64,000 nucleotides of DNA, taken from contig CM055077.1 in NCBI GenBank assembly GCA_029204045.2, forward strand, positions 15,266,584-15,330,583. Direction: 5' to 3'. The notes under the pieces are model-generated. The model searched no databases. It was not told the DNA's origin and saw nothing but the letters and a program-made list of their open reading frames with translations. Shown one piece after another: positions 33,649-44,885 of this stretch; the first letter of the stretch is position 1, and the number at the start of each line of letters is the position of its first letter. A program made the position numbers and the translations under genes. This DNA is from Tillandsia leiboldiana (Eukaryota; Streptophyta; Magnoliopsida; Poales; Bromeliaceae).

Positions 33649-36600
33649 ATCAGGTTAATGTTTCACTTGATAATCCTCTAGTCCGTCAACAAAAAAGATT
33701 CGCATCAGGTTGCTTCTTCATTTGATAATCCTTTAGTCCGTCCACCAGGCAACAAATAAGGTTCCATTGCACAAAGAATATAGAGCATTATGTTTCTGTT
33801 TCATTTGCTTATCCATAAATTAGTCTGCCACAGGCAGCAAATAAGTTTCCAACGCACCAACAATATAGAACAAAAAAAATCAACTAAACTAGAATTTAAA
33901 TTCTCACTCCACCAAGGGCGCACAATTACTGTTTGCTAAATTATTGCCCAAGTTAAGCTTTCGTCAATAAATGTTGAATGATTGCATTATGGGGCTCAAA
34001 CTATTAAAATGTTACACAATCTCGGCCCAACATTAGCACTAGCCACAATGAGATGCCAAAGAACAAAGTGGCATGTAACTGACTGTTCTCAAGCACCTCA
34101 ACTGTGTGCGCACAGGAAATACGGTGTCATGGACCCCACACGACAAATCTCATTTCAAGAACCAAACTTTTTTGAAGTGAAATTTGGCATGTGGGGCCAT
34201 TGTGATCATGTTTTATTGAAAAATCACATAAGTGACGGCTTAAGTGTAGTGGCTAGGCACGCCACATCAAAATTCCATATGGAGGGGTTACCAATACTGA
34301 CAGTGGGACTGACAGAAACATTCAAAAAGCTCAAACCCCCTAATGCAATTCATCAAAGTTTAGAGACCATAGTGCAACTCAGGTCATTATTTAACAACTA
34401 AAAGCATAATTTATGCTTCCTAAAAGAACTTCAAGATGGATCTTTACAGACAAAATTTTACACTCCTTATTCTATTAAAAATATTAATAAAAACAAGAAG
34501 TGAAAGAAAATAATCTTTTCAAAATTCTCATAAAATCATTTCAAGGATTTTCCTGAGGTTAACCAATTAAATATCTCCATAACCCAACATTTTTTACAAA
34601 AGAAAGAATACACATATTTTTGTAAGTCCTACAAAAAGGTGAATGCTGAACCCCAACCCTTCCTGGCTTCATTTACAATCACATCAAGGAGCAAACAAGT
34701 TGTAAATATTCCCTTAACTTCTACTAAAAAATGTCACCAGTCACTCCATGGAAGGTAAGACTTAATTTTGCAAGTAGCCGAGTATGATAAATGTTTTCGA
34801 TTAAGCGCATACGTGGCACGATGACAAGACTAAGCAAGTGTGAAAGTTCTAAACTCAACTCGTTCTCAACACTTTGGTACAATTAGACCCCCTAGGTATA
34901 ATTAAACCACCTGGTCAATCATGTTAGTGTTAAAATAATTTTTAGCAAAAGTCCAATTAGTACTTCATTTCACATAAGTTCTAAAATTCTCGGTTTGCCA
35001 CTTTCTGCGATCAGCATTGCGAACAAACAGTGGGTGTAGACGAAAGAGGCAACATTGCCTCTCTTTTCTTCTTCTTCCCAATCCTCTGTTTTGGGAGGAA
35101 TCTTGAAGCTTCTACAGGAACCTAAGTTAGTTTTGTCCGTCTTAGCTTAAGTAGGTCCGAACCAACAATAAATGCCTATAAATAGGTGTGAAGCCCTCAC
35201 ACCAAGACACAATGTGGTGTACCAGCAACAGAGAGAGTGAGAGCATAGAGAGTTAGTGCAGGGTTAGTATGTGTCTTTCGCAACTTTGGGTGTGAGTATG
35301 CTTGACTCTACAAACAAAAAAAAGTGGTATGTGAGGGATTGTATAAGTCTTTTGCAACTTTTATATGTATTAATAAAAGGAGTTTTGTTGTCATTTCGGT
35401 ACGCCAATATTCTACAATTTGGAATCAGACCAAGATTGTAGAAAATATTCTGCTAGTTAGGTTGGTAAAATTCTACCAGTTTAGGCAGTTAAATGTTGAT
35501 ATAAGCAAAAATTCTGCCAGAGCACAGTTTGGGACTGTGAAGTTGGTTGGTCTGGGACCAGACTTGGTTGACTGCAGGGCAATCACTAAGTCACTACGGT
35601 TGGCGCAACTAGTGGAATTAAGAAGCTAAGTAATCATAATTCTAGTTATTGGCAAACCTGCATTGAATCCTACCTACAAGGGCAGGACCTATGGGAGTTA
35701 ATCGGTGGTGCTGAAACAATTCCACCACAGAGGAAAAATGAAGAGGTACTAAGGAAGTGGCGTATCAAGGCTGGGAAGGCGATGTTCATCTTGAAGACGA
35801 CAATCAAAGAAGAGCTGCATGAGTATATTAGAGAAGCAGACACACCCAAGGCTGCATGTGCACGCAAGCATGTAAATGACAATACCTCCTAACCCATGAT
35901 AATCTAGTATTCCTACCACCTAAAAATCTACAATGATTCTACTACTTCACTAACACCTTTTACAACTACCCGACTTGAGTAGACTTGTAATGATTTGAAT
36001 ATTTTTAATAGAAAAATGGGAGAATTTACAAACCGTGAACAAAACAGGCCCTAAATTCAATTTCACACTACATCTTAGTTTCTTCTGATAAGAAGAAAAA
36101 TCTGAGAATAAAAATTAATAATCTTTATATGCTATTTGAGGAATTCCCATGTAATACTATGTTAAGAAATCCCAAGCATTAGAGTGCTTGACAAAGAGTT
36201 ATTGACAGAATGCATGTAAAGAACTGCAGCACCAACATGAATAGCTATACGAACACAGTCACTTTTTAGGCCCGCCAGCCTGGGTCAAATCAAAGCGAAC
36301 AATCAGGGCCGCTATATGCTTTGGAACATCAATGCAGATGAACACGTATATAACGTCAATAAATTCCTCTCATTATAATAGCATTTTCTTTCTGTTTTTT
36401 TTTGTTTGTTTGTTTTCAGTCTAGATTTAGGCATTCTCTCTCTTGTAGTAGGGAGAAAAAAAATTAAAATGGAAACTAAATAAATCTAAAATCTGAATAT
36501 TTTTTACAATTCTTGATCTTTCTGAGATCCGCATTGTGAACGGGTATGGAGTCGGAGGTATGCAAACAATTACGGACCATGCATATCAGGACACAAAGCG

Positions 36601-37529
36601 CAGAATAATCAATCAGAAGAGACAAACCCAAAAAAAACCACTGATAATGATGATAATGATGAGTCTACCTGATTCTTGCTGGTCGGGGTCTCGGGCTTGA
36701 GGTCCTGGACGATGGACTTGCTCTCAAGGTCCCAGATCTTGACGCTGTCCTGGGTGGCGGCGCAGAGCCAGTAGCGGTTGGGGCTGAAGCAGAGGGCGTG
36801 GATGATGGCGCCGGCGTCGAGCGAGTAGAGGCGCTTGCCCTCGGCGAGGTCCCAGAGGAGGGTGACGCCGTCCTTGCCTCCGCTGGCGCAGAGGGAGCCG
36901 TCGGGGCTGACGGCGACGGTGTTGACGTAGCCGGCGTGGCCGGTGAGGGTGCAGCGGAGCTTGCAGTTGGTGAGGTTCCAGACTTTGACGGTGCGGTCCC
37001 AGGAGCCGGAGACGATGAGGGGTTGATAAGTGCTGGGAGAGAACCGTACGCAGCTGACCCAGTTGGTGTGGGCGTCGGCGTCCTGAATGGTGTATTTGCA
37101 CTCGCCGAGGGTGTTCCAAAGCTTGATGGTGCGGTCGCGCGAGGCCGAAACGATCTGGCGGTTGTCCACGGAAAAGGCCACGGACAGCACGTCCTTGGTG
37201 TGCCCCACGAAGCGGCGGGTGGTGGTGCCCAGGTTGAGATCCCAGAGCCGGAGCTCCGCGTCCCAGGACCCCGAGAGGGCGAACTGCCCGTCCGAGCTCA
37301 GCACCACGTCCTGCACGAAGTGCGAGTGCCCCGTCAGCCGCCGCAGGGGCACGCCGTACGCCGCGTCACCTCCCGCCGACGCCGCGTCCTTGGTCAGCTT
37401 CCACACCAGCACCGACTTGTCGCGCGACGACGACACGATCCGGTCCGAGTTGTCGATCGGGGTCGCGATCGCCGTCACCATGTCCGTGTGCCCGCGCATC
37501 GTCCCGCGGAGTACCAGCGTGTCCGCCAT
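33260..37529 (-). CDS. RACK1: RACK1-type WD40 scaffold protein of the 40S ribosome
   Basis: Two exons, 37529-36669 (287 codons, starts MADTLVLRGTMRGHTDMVTA) and 33361-33260 (33 codons plus TAG), join in frame at CAG|GT...AG|ATG to give about 320 residues, close to the usual 315-335. Seven WD40 blades are visible as GH...WD repeats (for example LSGSWDAELRLWDL, VSASRDRTIKLWN and SGSWDRTVKVWNL). The protein ends YCTSLSWSSDGSTLFTGYTDGTIRVWKVSPY; in relatives the tail is usually ...VIRVWGIGRY, so this end is unusual. RACK1 sits on the head of the small ribosomal subunit and scaffolds kinases and G-protein signalling. The first exon is very GC-rich; the 3.3-kb intron is AT-rich and holds a Copia fragment. 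Confidence 0.93.
33591..33648. repeat. (GA)n microsatellite in the RACK1 intron
   Basis: About 29 uninterrupted GA units. Confidence 0.97.
33970..34400. mobile_element. Possible MITE-like inverted repeat in the RACK1 intron
   Basis: ATTGCATTATGGGGCTCAAA near 33980 resembles the reverse complement of the segment ending near 34355 (ATTGCATTAGGGGGTTTGAG). The internal part shows no gene. The ends and target duplication are not clear. Confidence 0.3.
34922..35416 (+). mobile_element. Copia-type LTR in the RACK1 intron (antisense to RACK1)
   Basis: The segment opens TGTTAGTG and ends TTCTACA, with TATAAATA near 35178. It is followed by TGGAATCAGACC, a two-mismatch version of the tRNA-Met primer site. 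Confidence 0.55.
35593..35892 (+). pseudogene. Copia gag N-terminal fragment
   Basis: The frame reads SSYWQTCIESYLQGQDLWEL and then EEVLRKWRIKAGKAMFIL and HEYIREADTPKAA, the N-terminal gag region of plant Copia elements (UBN2 type). It stops after about 100 residues. No protease, integrase or RT follows, so only the 5' end of the element is present. Confidence 0.7.
35893..36668. other. RACK1 intron, 5' part
   Basis: AT-rich intron sequence. No gene or repeat recognised. The splice donor GT lies at 36668-36667 on the minus strand. Confidence 0.6.
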
Positions 37530-37539
37530 CGCCGCCCGC

Positions 37540-37785
37540 TGAGGGATTAGGGCTATCTAGGGTTTTAGCCTGCAGGTAGGAGCGAGCACGAGGAGGCGCA
37601 GATGGGAGTTCTTGGGATTTTCGGAGAGCAGCGCGATCGCATGGCTTATATATGCTAGGGTTTTCCCACACCTACTCGATAAGGGAGTCGTAATACGGGC
37701 TGGGCGCCTCGCGAGCCCGTCCGGTCTGGCACAACCGTGGGCGGAACCTCGTCGGCCAATGGCCCGGCCCAGTAGGCTTTTTTTT
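37540..37785 (-). promoter_or_regulatory. RACK1 promoter with telo-box, TATA and site II-like element
   Basis: On the minus strand there are AAAACCCTAG (37664-37655, a telo-box), a TATATA box overlapping 37653-37646, and a second AAAACCCTAGA in the leader near 37557-37566. Further upstream is GGGCCGGGCCATTGGCC near 37755-37773, containing GGGCC site II-like words and a CCAAT box. Telo-box plus site II is the typical pair of plant ribosomal-protein and translation genes. Confidence 0.6.
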
Positions 37786-38517
37786 TCCTTCTTAATTAGG
37801 GCCGATCAAACTTTATATATTTTAATGACTTAGATCAACTATAATGTATCTAATTCAATCCTTTTTATACAGTACAGTGATGGACACGATGCTACGGATA
37901 GATAATAAAATTAAAATTAAATTTTTTTAATAAATAATATATTTACAACTTCTTAAATAAATACATAAGATGTCAATCGAAAGCTATAGCAAGTTAATCA
38001 TATATTGTAAATTTACCTTATTAAATTTAATAGTTAAAAAATAAATAAAGACATTAATGTTCAACAATAAATCATGTAGCATAATCAAACCTTATTTAAA
38101 AGTTGTTAATGTTCAGGCTGAAGTTAAAAAAAGAAACAACAAGATTGACAGCCAAAGTAGTAAAAAATTTAAGTGGTGATGATGTAATTGAAGTAGGATC
38201 GACATTAGAAGCAGCACCAATGGGAGCATATAGGAAAATTTTATCTGAAGCAGCAGCAGCAATAGCATGGGTGCAACTTAAAAAAACTATGGGAGATGAA
38301 TTAGCAGACCAAATATTTAGATCCTTGTAAAAATTTTCTTCAAAAAAATATCTTATGTGATCTTCTTTTTTTATCCTTTGGTTTTAGATTTCTACATATC
38401 TTCTTCTTGTGTACTCAGATTTTATTTCTTACTGGTTAAGTTTTAAATTCAAATAAAAAAAAAAAGGCATGAGGATTGATAAGTAAAAGGAGGCGTGGAA
38501 ATTTAAAAAAGGAAAAT
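37786..38517. other. Intergenic AT-rich region with a small open frame
   Basis: A 75-codon frame at 38103-38330 (plus) has no recognisable domain. It sits in AT-rich sequence that shares diverged words (agattgacagccaaag, gaagcagcagcaa) with 38940-39000 and 45110-45620, so it looks like part of an old low-copy repeat, not a gene. Confidence 0.4.
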
Positions 38518-38675
38518 GCTAGATGTACACCCCAATTGGGATGTACATCTTACACCCACCCCATTCTGGGGTGGGGTGAATTCCACTCGTCTCATCGATG
38601 GGACGAGTGGAGAAATACCCACCCCAGGATGGGGTGGGTGTAGAATGTACATCCCAATTGGGGTGTACAGGTAGC
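38518..38675. mobile_element. Fold-back MITE, 158 bp
   Basis: Almost the whole element is one inverted repeat. GCTAGATGTACACCCCAATT at the left faces AATTGGGGTGTACAGGTAGC at the right. The inner arms (CACCCACCCCATTCTGGGGT against ACCCCAGGATGGGGTGGGTG) and the centre (CCACTCGTCTCATCGATGGG) also fold. It has no coding capacity. Confidence 0.8.
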
Positions 38676-39058
38676 ACTCCTCTTTAAAAAATCTGAAGAT
38701 GCAGCTGAAGCATCAGCCCATTTTTTTGTATATATTTTAAAAAAGGAGAAAGGAGTAGAACAAATTCTAAATCAGAAATTCAAGATTTTAGAATTATGTA
38801 AAATCTAAACATGAGCTTTAGAATGAGAAACATTTCCTCTCTTCTTCTTCTTATGAGATACTTTTTATAGAGTTTTTCTACTTGCACACTCCGATTATTT
38901 TCTTACTGTTTTAAGACTAAATGTTGAAAAATTAAAAGTTACAGTAGATGTAGCTGAAGCAGCAACAGCAACAGAACCAGAATCAATGGTTTTAATTTCT
39001 ATATAAGTTCAAAATAAAATCAATGGTTTTAATTAAAAATCTTCTAATTATAAGGAAT

Positions 39059-41137
39059 ATGGTTGAGGGAATGTCTCCTTCCCGTCGTCGGTTCCGACCT
39101 CTGCCGCCCCGCCTCCCCTGCCCCTGCCTGGCCTTCTCTCAAGACAGGCCTTGCTTCTGCAACCGCCTTCCTGCCGCTACCGCCGCTCGACACACAAGGA
39201 CCGACGGGCTACGCCCGGGGGTCTCATTCAAGGAGGCGATTCTAACGCCACCTCAGGGCCCACCGACTTCTCGTGCTACCCAACCTTCCACTGGTTCGGG
39301 GGGCTATTTTGCCCATCCCTCCCTGCCGAAGTTACCCCCGAAATACCTGCGGAACCCCTCGTTACGCGGGAGATGTTTCCGGTGCTTCGAGCGAGGACAT
39401 CGAGCGGAACAGTGCCGGGAGCCGAGGCGATGTCTCTTGTGCATGAGGATCGGCCACCCTGCTGCTCGTTGCGGTCCGCCGCGGCCCTCGCGCGAGGGGG
39501 GAACTCCTGCGCTCGGCGCCCAACCTGTGGCGGCTTCGGGGATTGGACGACCAAAGCTGATGGCGGCTTTCTTACCGCTGCCCTCGCCCACCCCGCTCGG
39601 CCGACCCTTCCTCGCGGCAAGGGTTGACGTGGCGGGCCATAATGTGGAGACTTTGAGGGCCGGCCTTCCTTCGAAGCTTGCAAGGCGTTTCGGTGGAACG
39701 GAAAGCGATTACAAGACGGCTTCTTTCCAAGATGGCTACCTGGCAGCCCTTTTCCCGAGTTGGGCGATCAGAGAATCGGCCATTGGTCGCAGTCCGCTCT
39801 TGTTGGACGGCACCTCCTACTCCTTCTCTAACTGGGTGGAGGGGGGAGAAGAGAGCCGGGGTTACCTCCGACACAAAGCGTGGATCCGGCTGGTCAATTG
39901 GCCGCTGATGTGTTGGAGTAGGGAGGAGGTGAAGGCGGCGGTTAGCGGGTTTGGGGAGCTCTGGGAGGTTGACGAGCGTAGCACCGAGGCGGACGATGTA
40001 TCTGGCTTCAGGGTCCGCGTTCGTTGTCAGGATGCGTCATGCATTCCGGAGACCTTGCTGCTCATGGTGGAGGACCGCCGCTTCCGCATCACCATCTCGG
40101 TCGAGGAGTGGGAGGAGGCCGAACCCATCCTGCTGGGGGAAGCTGAGGACCAGCGCCTAGGACTCTCTTCGCTGGAGGCCCAGGACGATTTCATCAAGTT
40201 AACGGGGTTTGCGTCCATTCCGGCGTCCTTTCAGGCGACTTCGGCGCGGGGCACAGACGGGCGGATTGCCTCGGGCGTCGCCCGGGGAGCACCCGGTTTT
40301 GGCCGATCGCTGGCGGTCCGGCCGGCGGGTACGCATTCCGAGGTGCTCGATGAAGCGGCGCAGACCTCGAGGGGCCAACCCTGCGGGGCTAGCTCGGGCG
40401 CGTGCTCCGAGGGACTGCGGGGGCTTCCTCATTCGTGTCGCTCGGCAATCCAGGAAGGGGCGGAACAGGTGGCCTCTGCTCCCATCTCGGATGGCCCTGC
40501 CTCCCTGCCCTGTCCGCGACTGACCCCCCCCGGCCCCGAGGCCTCTGTGCATGGGACGCAACGGTTGGTTGACCCGGTTCCCGTCAAGGTGGGGTTCCCC
40601 GGTTCGAGGCAGCCCTCGTTCTCTCGTTCTGGGAAGCAACACCTGGATTATCAGGATGTGGGCCCTAGCATGGAGTTGGACCGGACTCCTTTGGTGGGTT
40701 TGCCCCTGGGCCCGCTGGGCCAGATTGGGGCTTCGGCATCGGCGGTGACCAGCCAGGCCCAACCCCCCCCGCCAGGTTTAGGCCTTGAGGCCTCTCGGAG
40801 GAGTTCCAGACTAGCTGCTAAACGCAAGGGGGCCCACAAATCACCCCTCCTTCGGGCCCAGGTGTTATTGAGGGGGAAATTAAAGATGGGGAGAACCCGC
40901 TCTTCTGCGCCAGCCTTGCCATCCCCAGGTCTTGGCACCTCGGCCCGTTACGGCGAGTCGACGCCGCCGTCCCGAGAGCCGGGGATGATGACGGCTGAAG
41001 TACCTTCGACCGATCGCGAGACCCTGCTGCCGCTCTCGACGGCGGAGATCAACCACATAAAGGTCTGTTGCGGGATCGCTGATGCGGGGGGGACATCCGC
41101 CATCCCCCTCGCACTGCCGCCGCCCCCCCCCCCTTGA
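39059..41137 (+). CDS. LINE ORF1: nucleic-acid-binding zinc-knuckle protein
   Basis: About 692 residues from MVEGMSPSRRRF; an earlier in-frame ATG at 39023 lies in flanking AT-rich DNA. Two CCHC knuckles occur near residues 105-140 (CFRCFERGHRAEQC and CLLCMRIGHPAARC), typical of plant L1 ORF1 proteins that bind the element RNA. An alpha/beta region follows (VDVAGHNVETL ... WIRLVNWPLMCWSREEVKAA), resembling the DUF4283/RNA-binding part of plant L1 ORF1 but in atypical order. The rest is low-complexity Pro/Gly/Ser. The frame closes at 41137, 91 bases before the preferred ORF2 start. Confidence 0.82.
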   Translation: MVEGMSPSRRRFRPLPPRLPCPCLAFSQDRPCFCNRLPAATAARHTRTDGLRPGVSFKEAILTPPQGPPTSRATQPSTGSGGYFAHPSLPKLPPKYLRNPSLRGRCFRCFERGHRAEQCREPRRCLLCMRIGHPAARCGPPRPSREGGTPALGAQPVAASGIGRPKLMAAFLPLPSPTPLGRPFLAARVDVAGHNVETLRAGLPSKLARRFGGTESDYKTASFQDGYLAALFPSWAIRESAIGRSPLLLDGTSYSFSNWVEGGEESRGYLRHKAWIRLVNWPLMCWSREEVKAAVSGFGELWEVDERSTEADDVSGFRVRVRCQDASCIPETLLLMVEDRRFRITISVEEWEEAEPILLGEAEDQRLGLSSLEAQDDFIKLTGFASIPASFQATSARGTDGRIASGVARGAPGFGRSLAVRPAGTHSEVLDEAAQTSRGQPCGASSGACSEGLRGLPHSCRSAIQEGAEQVASAPISDGPASLPCPRLTPPGPEASVHGTQRLVDPVPVKVGFPGSRQPSFSRSGKQHLDYQDVGPSMELDRTPLVGLPLGPLGQIGASASAVTSQAQPPPPGLGLEASRRSSRLAAKRKGAHKSPLLRAQVLLRGKLKMGRTRSSAPALPSPGLGTSARYGESTPPSREPGMMTAEVPSTDRETLLPLSTAEINHIKVCCGIADAGGTSAIPLALPPPPPP

Positions 41138-41228
41138 CGAACACTTCCTCCCCTTCGACTCCGGTGCTCGGCGGGGGGGGATCCTAAGGGGCGGCCCAGA
41201 CGTCGGGGGGTTTTCTTGTCTGGCCCTG

Positions 41229-44200
41229 ATGGCAAGGAACAGAACTTTTAAATTCCTCTCTTGGAATGTAAGGGGCCTCAACGGGCGAGATAAGTGCAGT
41301 GTGGTGCAGAGCTTGGTTCGAAGAAGCAATTGCTGTGTGATTTGCCTCCAAGAGACGAAACTGGCTTCCACCTCTCTTGCTAAATTTCGTTCCTTTTGTG
41401 CTTATCACATTCGCGACTTTCGCACTGTGGATGCCGTGGGTACGAAGGGCGGTTTGATAACCGCCTGGAATCCTTGTCTCTTCGATTGCACAGGCGTACG
41501 GACGGGGGGGTTCTCGCTCACCATTGTGTTGAACCGGAAAGTTGACGGAAGTACCTTCACGATTTCCAATGTTTATGGACCAACTTGCTCGACCATGAAA
41601 AGTGCATTCTTGGCCGAACTGCGTGACATTAGCTCGGGAATTGACGGACCGTGGGCTTTGATGGGGGACTTCAACCTGCTGCTTTCGGTTCTGGACAAGA
41701 ATGGCCCGCCGTCGCAGGTCGCTGATATGCTGGCTTTCAGGAACGTTGTCCACGATCTCGGCCTGTTCGACATCCCCATCATCAACAAATCTTTCACGTG
41801 GACGAATGGGAGACCGAACCCCACTCTTGAACGCCTCGACAGGGCACTTATCTCTCGCGACTGGCAATCTTCGTTCCCCCGCTCCACCCTCCGGGCTTTG
41901 CCGAGGCCCAGGTCGGATCACTGCCCTCTTGTGCTGACAGCATTCTCTTATTTGCCTGCACCTCACCTATTCAGGTTCGAGAAGTTTTGGCTGAGACACA
42001 CGGAGTGCGCCGAGGTTATCGCTACCAGTTGGTCTGCTCCCCACGAGACAGACACTCTTGCCCCCGAGACCGACTCAATTGCCCGCAGGGTTTCATGCAA
42101 ATTCTCGAGTGTGTCCAAGGCCTTAAGTGTTTGGGGGGCGGGCCTGACGTCCGCTTTAAGGAGGCAAGCCAACCTTTGTCTGGATTGGATTTGCTGGCTT
42201 GACAGGGCGGAAGAGAGCAGGGCTTTAGAGACACGGGAGTGCTCCCTGAGAACCGGACTCAAGGCGAGATTCGAAGAGCTCTGCTTGCAAGAGGAGTTGA
42301 AATGGAGGCAAAGATCGCGTGTTCAATGGCTGAAGGCCGGGGATGGCAACACCAAGTTCTTCCACCTCTACGCCAACGCCCGTAGGAGCAAGAATTTCAT
42401 CGCAAGGTTGACGGAGGGAAGCGTCGTTCACACTGGTCACACGGCTTTAGCCAACTTCTTAGGCCGTTTTTTCAAGGAACATCTGGGTTCCGTTCCTCGT
42501 GGCTCGATGTCTATAAACTTGTCGGCGCTTTACTCGGACGAGCTCCTCAACCTGTCGAGCCTCCAGGAACCTTTTTCAACTCAGGAAATCAGACGAGCTA
42601 TTTTCTCTTCGGCTCCGGACAAGGCATCGGGACCGGATGGTTTTCCCCTATTTTTCTATCAGCGTTACTGGGAGCTCATTAAGGTCGACATCTTGGATGT
42701 TTTTCACAACCTGTACGAGGGAAGGCTAGACCTCAACGAGCTCAATCAAGGGTGGATCGCTCTTATTCCTAAGAAGGCGGTGGCCACCGAAGCAAGGGAT
42801 TTTAGACCGATTTGCTTGATTAATGGGCTGGCAAAAATTATCTCGAAGGTCCTGGCGTCCCGTTTGCAACCGTATCTCCAGGAGCTCATCAACCCCTTTC
42901 AAACGGCGTTCATCAAAGGCCGCTCGCTACTCGATAACTTCCTCACGGCCCATATTTTGACTCATCACCTGCAATCCACGAAGCAGCAAGCAGCGATGTT
43001 TAAAATTGACTTCGAACGGGCTTTTGATCACATCAAGTGGGACTTCTTGATGGAGGTCCTTCAAAAGAGAGGATTTGGCAGCATGTGGGTCGGCTGGATC
43101 AAAGAACTTCTACATTCTTCATCGAATGCGGTGCTCCTTAACGGAATTCCGGGCGAGTTCTTTCCTTCGAAAAGGGGGATTCGCCAGGGGGACCCGCTGT
43201 CCCCCTTGTTGTTCATTCTTTGCATCGACGTCTTGTTCAGGATGTTCCAACGGGCGGTTTCGAATCTTCTTTTGGCACCGGTGGGGATTGGAGACGTCGC
43301 TATCCACACATTACAATTTGCCGACGACATTCTCCTTTTCTTCGATGGCAGCTTGGGAGCGGCGGCAACCATCAAGCTGATTCTTAACGCCTTTTCGGAA
43401 GCGTCGGGACTCAAGATCAACTTCGCCAAGAGCTTCATCATTCCAGTCAACCTCCATCACTCTCAAGCTTCGGGCATCGCCAGGGTCCTCGGGTGTTCTA
43501 CCAAGGGATTCCCGTTCACCTATCTTGGACTTCCCCTCTCTCCGAAAGCACTGTGTAAAGCCGACTACCTGCCGATCATTGAAAAGATGGACAGTCGTTT
43601 GGCGGGGTGGAAGGGCCGATTACTGTCCAGAGCGGGCCGACTAATCCTGCTTAACTCGGCGCTGTCGAGCATCCCCACGTTCTTCTGCTCCGTGTTCAGG
43701 GTACCGGACTGGGTTTTCAAGGCTATGGATAAAATCCGGCGGAACTTCTTCTGGCAAGGCAAGGCAAGCAGCAGCGGGTTCAATTGCCTGGTTAATTGGA
43801 AACACGTGTGCCGCCCCAAGGATGCTGGAGGTCTGGGAATCACTAATTTCAGAGCGTCAAATTCCGCTCTCCTCATGAAGAGTCTCTGGCGCCTCTACAA
43901 CGATGTTTCGCTTCCGTGGGTGCAGATGCTGCGATGTAAACACTATAAACGGAGAATTCCAGGCGCCGGCGGAGCACTTCCCTCGAGATGCTCGCCACAC
44001 TGGAAGGGCGTCCTCACCACTGCAGGACCATTCCATGCCTCTGTCGACTTCAGTCTTGGCAATGGTAGGTCCGTGGCATTCTGGCAGGCGAGATGGGCGG
44101 GGGGGAAAATGCTGCGCTATAGCTTCCCGGATCTGTATGCGACGACTTCGTTACAACATGCCTCGGTCAGCCAATGGATGAACCGTTTTGCCAACTGCAC

Positions 44201-44885
44201 GAATCTGGGCTTCAACAATATCTCCGACCAAGACCGGGAGGGCCAGCGAATGCTTGAGCGGTTCGGCACAGCAATCAGAAACACCATCTTGACCGACAGT
44301 CCAGACATGGCGGAGTGGAGATGGAACAGCGCTGGCAGATTTAGTGTTCGGAGCGCATACAACTTCCTCGTCTTCGACGGTTTAGATGACCGGAGGATCC
44401 CTCACTTGTGGGTCATCAAGGTACCTCTCCGTATAAAACTTTTCTTGTGGCTGGCTGCACGTAACAGGCTCGCGACGATGGATTTGTTGATCAAACGGGG
44501 ATGGCATGGGCCGTCTATCTGCTCACTTTGCGGTGACAGCGAGGAATGTCTGGAACACCTCCTTTTCCGATGTCACTACGCCAGATCAATCTGGAGACTG
44601 CTCGCCCATCGAAGACATGCATCATTCACCGCTTTGCTTAACCGGACGGGGGACCTGGCCACTAGATGGACTCGGTTCAAAAGGTCTTCTGCCGGGCGAG
44701 CACTGGAATTCGGCGACATCTACATCGCAGCCACTTGCTGGGAATTGTGGTTGGAGCGAAACCAAAGGATCTTCGAGAACCGGATTAGCACGACCAACGA
44801 ATGTGGGAGGAAAATTGGAAGCACAATATCAATTTGGATCAAGACTCTGGGTGGCTACACAGGTAGAGATTGGGGATTTGGGTGA
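41229..44885 (+). CDS. LINE ORF2: endonuclease-reverse transcriptase
   Basis: Start MARNRTFKFLSWNVRGLNG at 41229; the frame is open upstream to 41082. It encodes 1218 residues. The APE-type endonuclease occupies about residues 1-240 with the key motifs SWNVRG, QETK, YGP, GDFN and SDHCP. Reverse transcriptase follows (about 470-760) with LIPKK, FRPICLINGLAKIISK, IKGRSLLDN, KIDFERAFD, IRQGDPLSP and the catalytic FADDILLF. The C-terminal zf-RVT domain has LFLWLAARNRLATMDLLIKR, then CSLCGDSEECLEHLLFRC. All catalytic residues I can check are present and no stop interrupts the frame, so this is potentially functional or a very young copy. Confidence 0.93.
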   Translation: MARNRTFKFLSWNVRGLNGRDKCSVVQSLVRRSNCCVICLQETKLASTSLAKFRSFCAYHIRDFRTVDAVGTKGGLITAWNPCLFDCTGVRTGGFSLTIVLNRKVDGSTFTISNVYGPTCSTMKSAFLAELRDISSGIDGPWALMGDFNLLLSVLDKNGPPSQVADMLAFRNVVHDLGLFDIPIINKSFTWTNGRPNPTLERLDRALISRDWQSSFPRSTLRALPRPRSDHCPLVLTAFSYLPAPHLFRFEKFWLRHTECAEVIATSWSAPHETDTLAPETDSIARRVSCKFSSVSKALSVWGAGLTSALRRQANLCLDWICWLDRAEESRALETRECSLRTGLKARFEELCLQEELKWRQRSRVQWLKAGDGNTKFFHLYANARRSKNFIARLTEGSVVHTGHTALANFLGRFFKEHLGSVPRGSMSINLSALYSDELLNLSSLQEPFSTQEIRRAIFSSAPDKASGPDGFPLFFYQRYWELIKVDILDVFHNLYEGRLDLNELNQGWIALIPKKAVATEARDFRPICLINGLAKIISKVLASRLQPYLQELINPFQTAFIKGRSLLDNFLTAHILTHHLQSTKQQAAMFKIDFERAFDHIKWDFLMEVLQKRGFGSMWVGWIKELLHSSSNAVLLNGIPGEFFPSKRGIRQGDPLSPLLFILCIDVLFRMFQRAVSNLLLAPVGIGDVAIHTLQFADDILLFFDGSLGAAATIKLILNAFSEASGLKINFAKSFIIPVNLHHSQASGIARVLGCSTKGFPFTYLGLPLSPKALCKADYLPIIEKMDSRLAGWKGRLLSRAGRLILLNSALSSIPTFFCSVFRVPDWVFKAMDKIRRNFFWQGKASSSGFNCLVNWKHVCRPKDAGGLGITNFRASNSALLMKSLWRLYNDVSLPWVQMLRCKHYKRRIPGAGGALPSRCSPHWKGVLTTAGPFHASVDFSLGNGRSVAFWQARWAGGKMLRYSFPDLYATTSLQHASVSQWMNRFANCTNLGFNNISDQDREGQRMLERFGTAIRNTILTDSPDMAEWRWNSAGRFSVRSAYNFLVFDGLDDRRIPHLWVIKVPLRIKLFLWLAARNRLATMDLLIKRGWHGPSICSLCGDSEECLEHLLFRCHYARSIWRLLAHRRHASFTALLNRTGDLATRWTRFKRSSAGRALEFGDIYIAATCWELWLERNQRIFENRISTTNECGRKIGSTISIWIKTLGGYTGRDWGFG

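Noticed and set aside
36724..37550. Frames of 131, 250 and 151 residues over RACK1 exon 1
   Set aside because: They are shadows in other frames and strands of the GC-rich WD40 exon.
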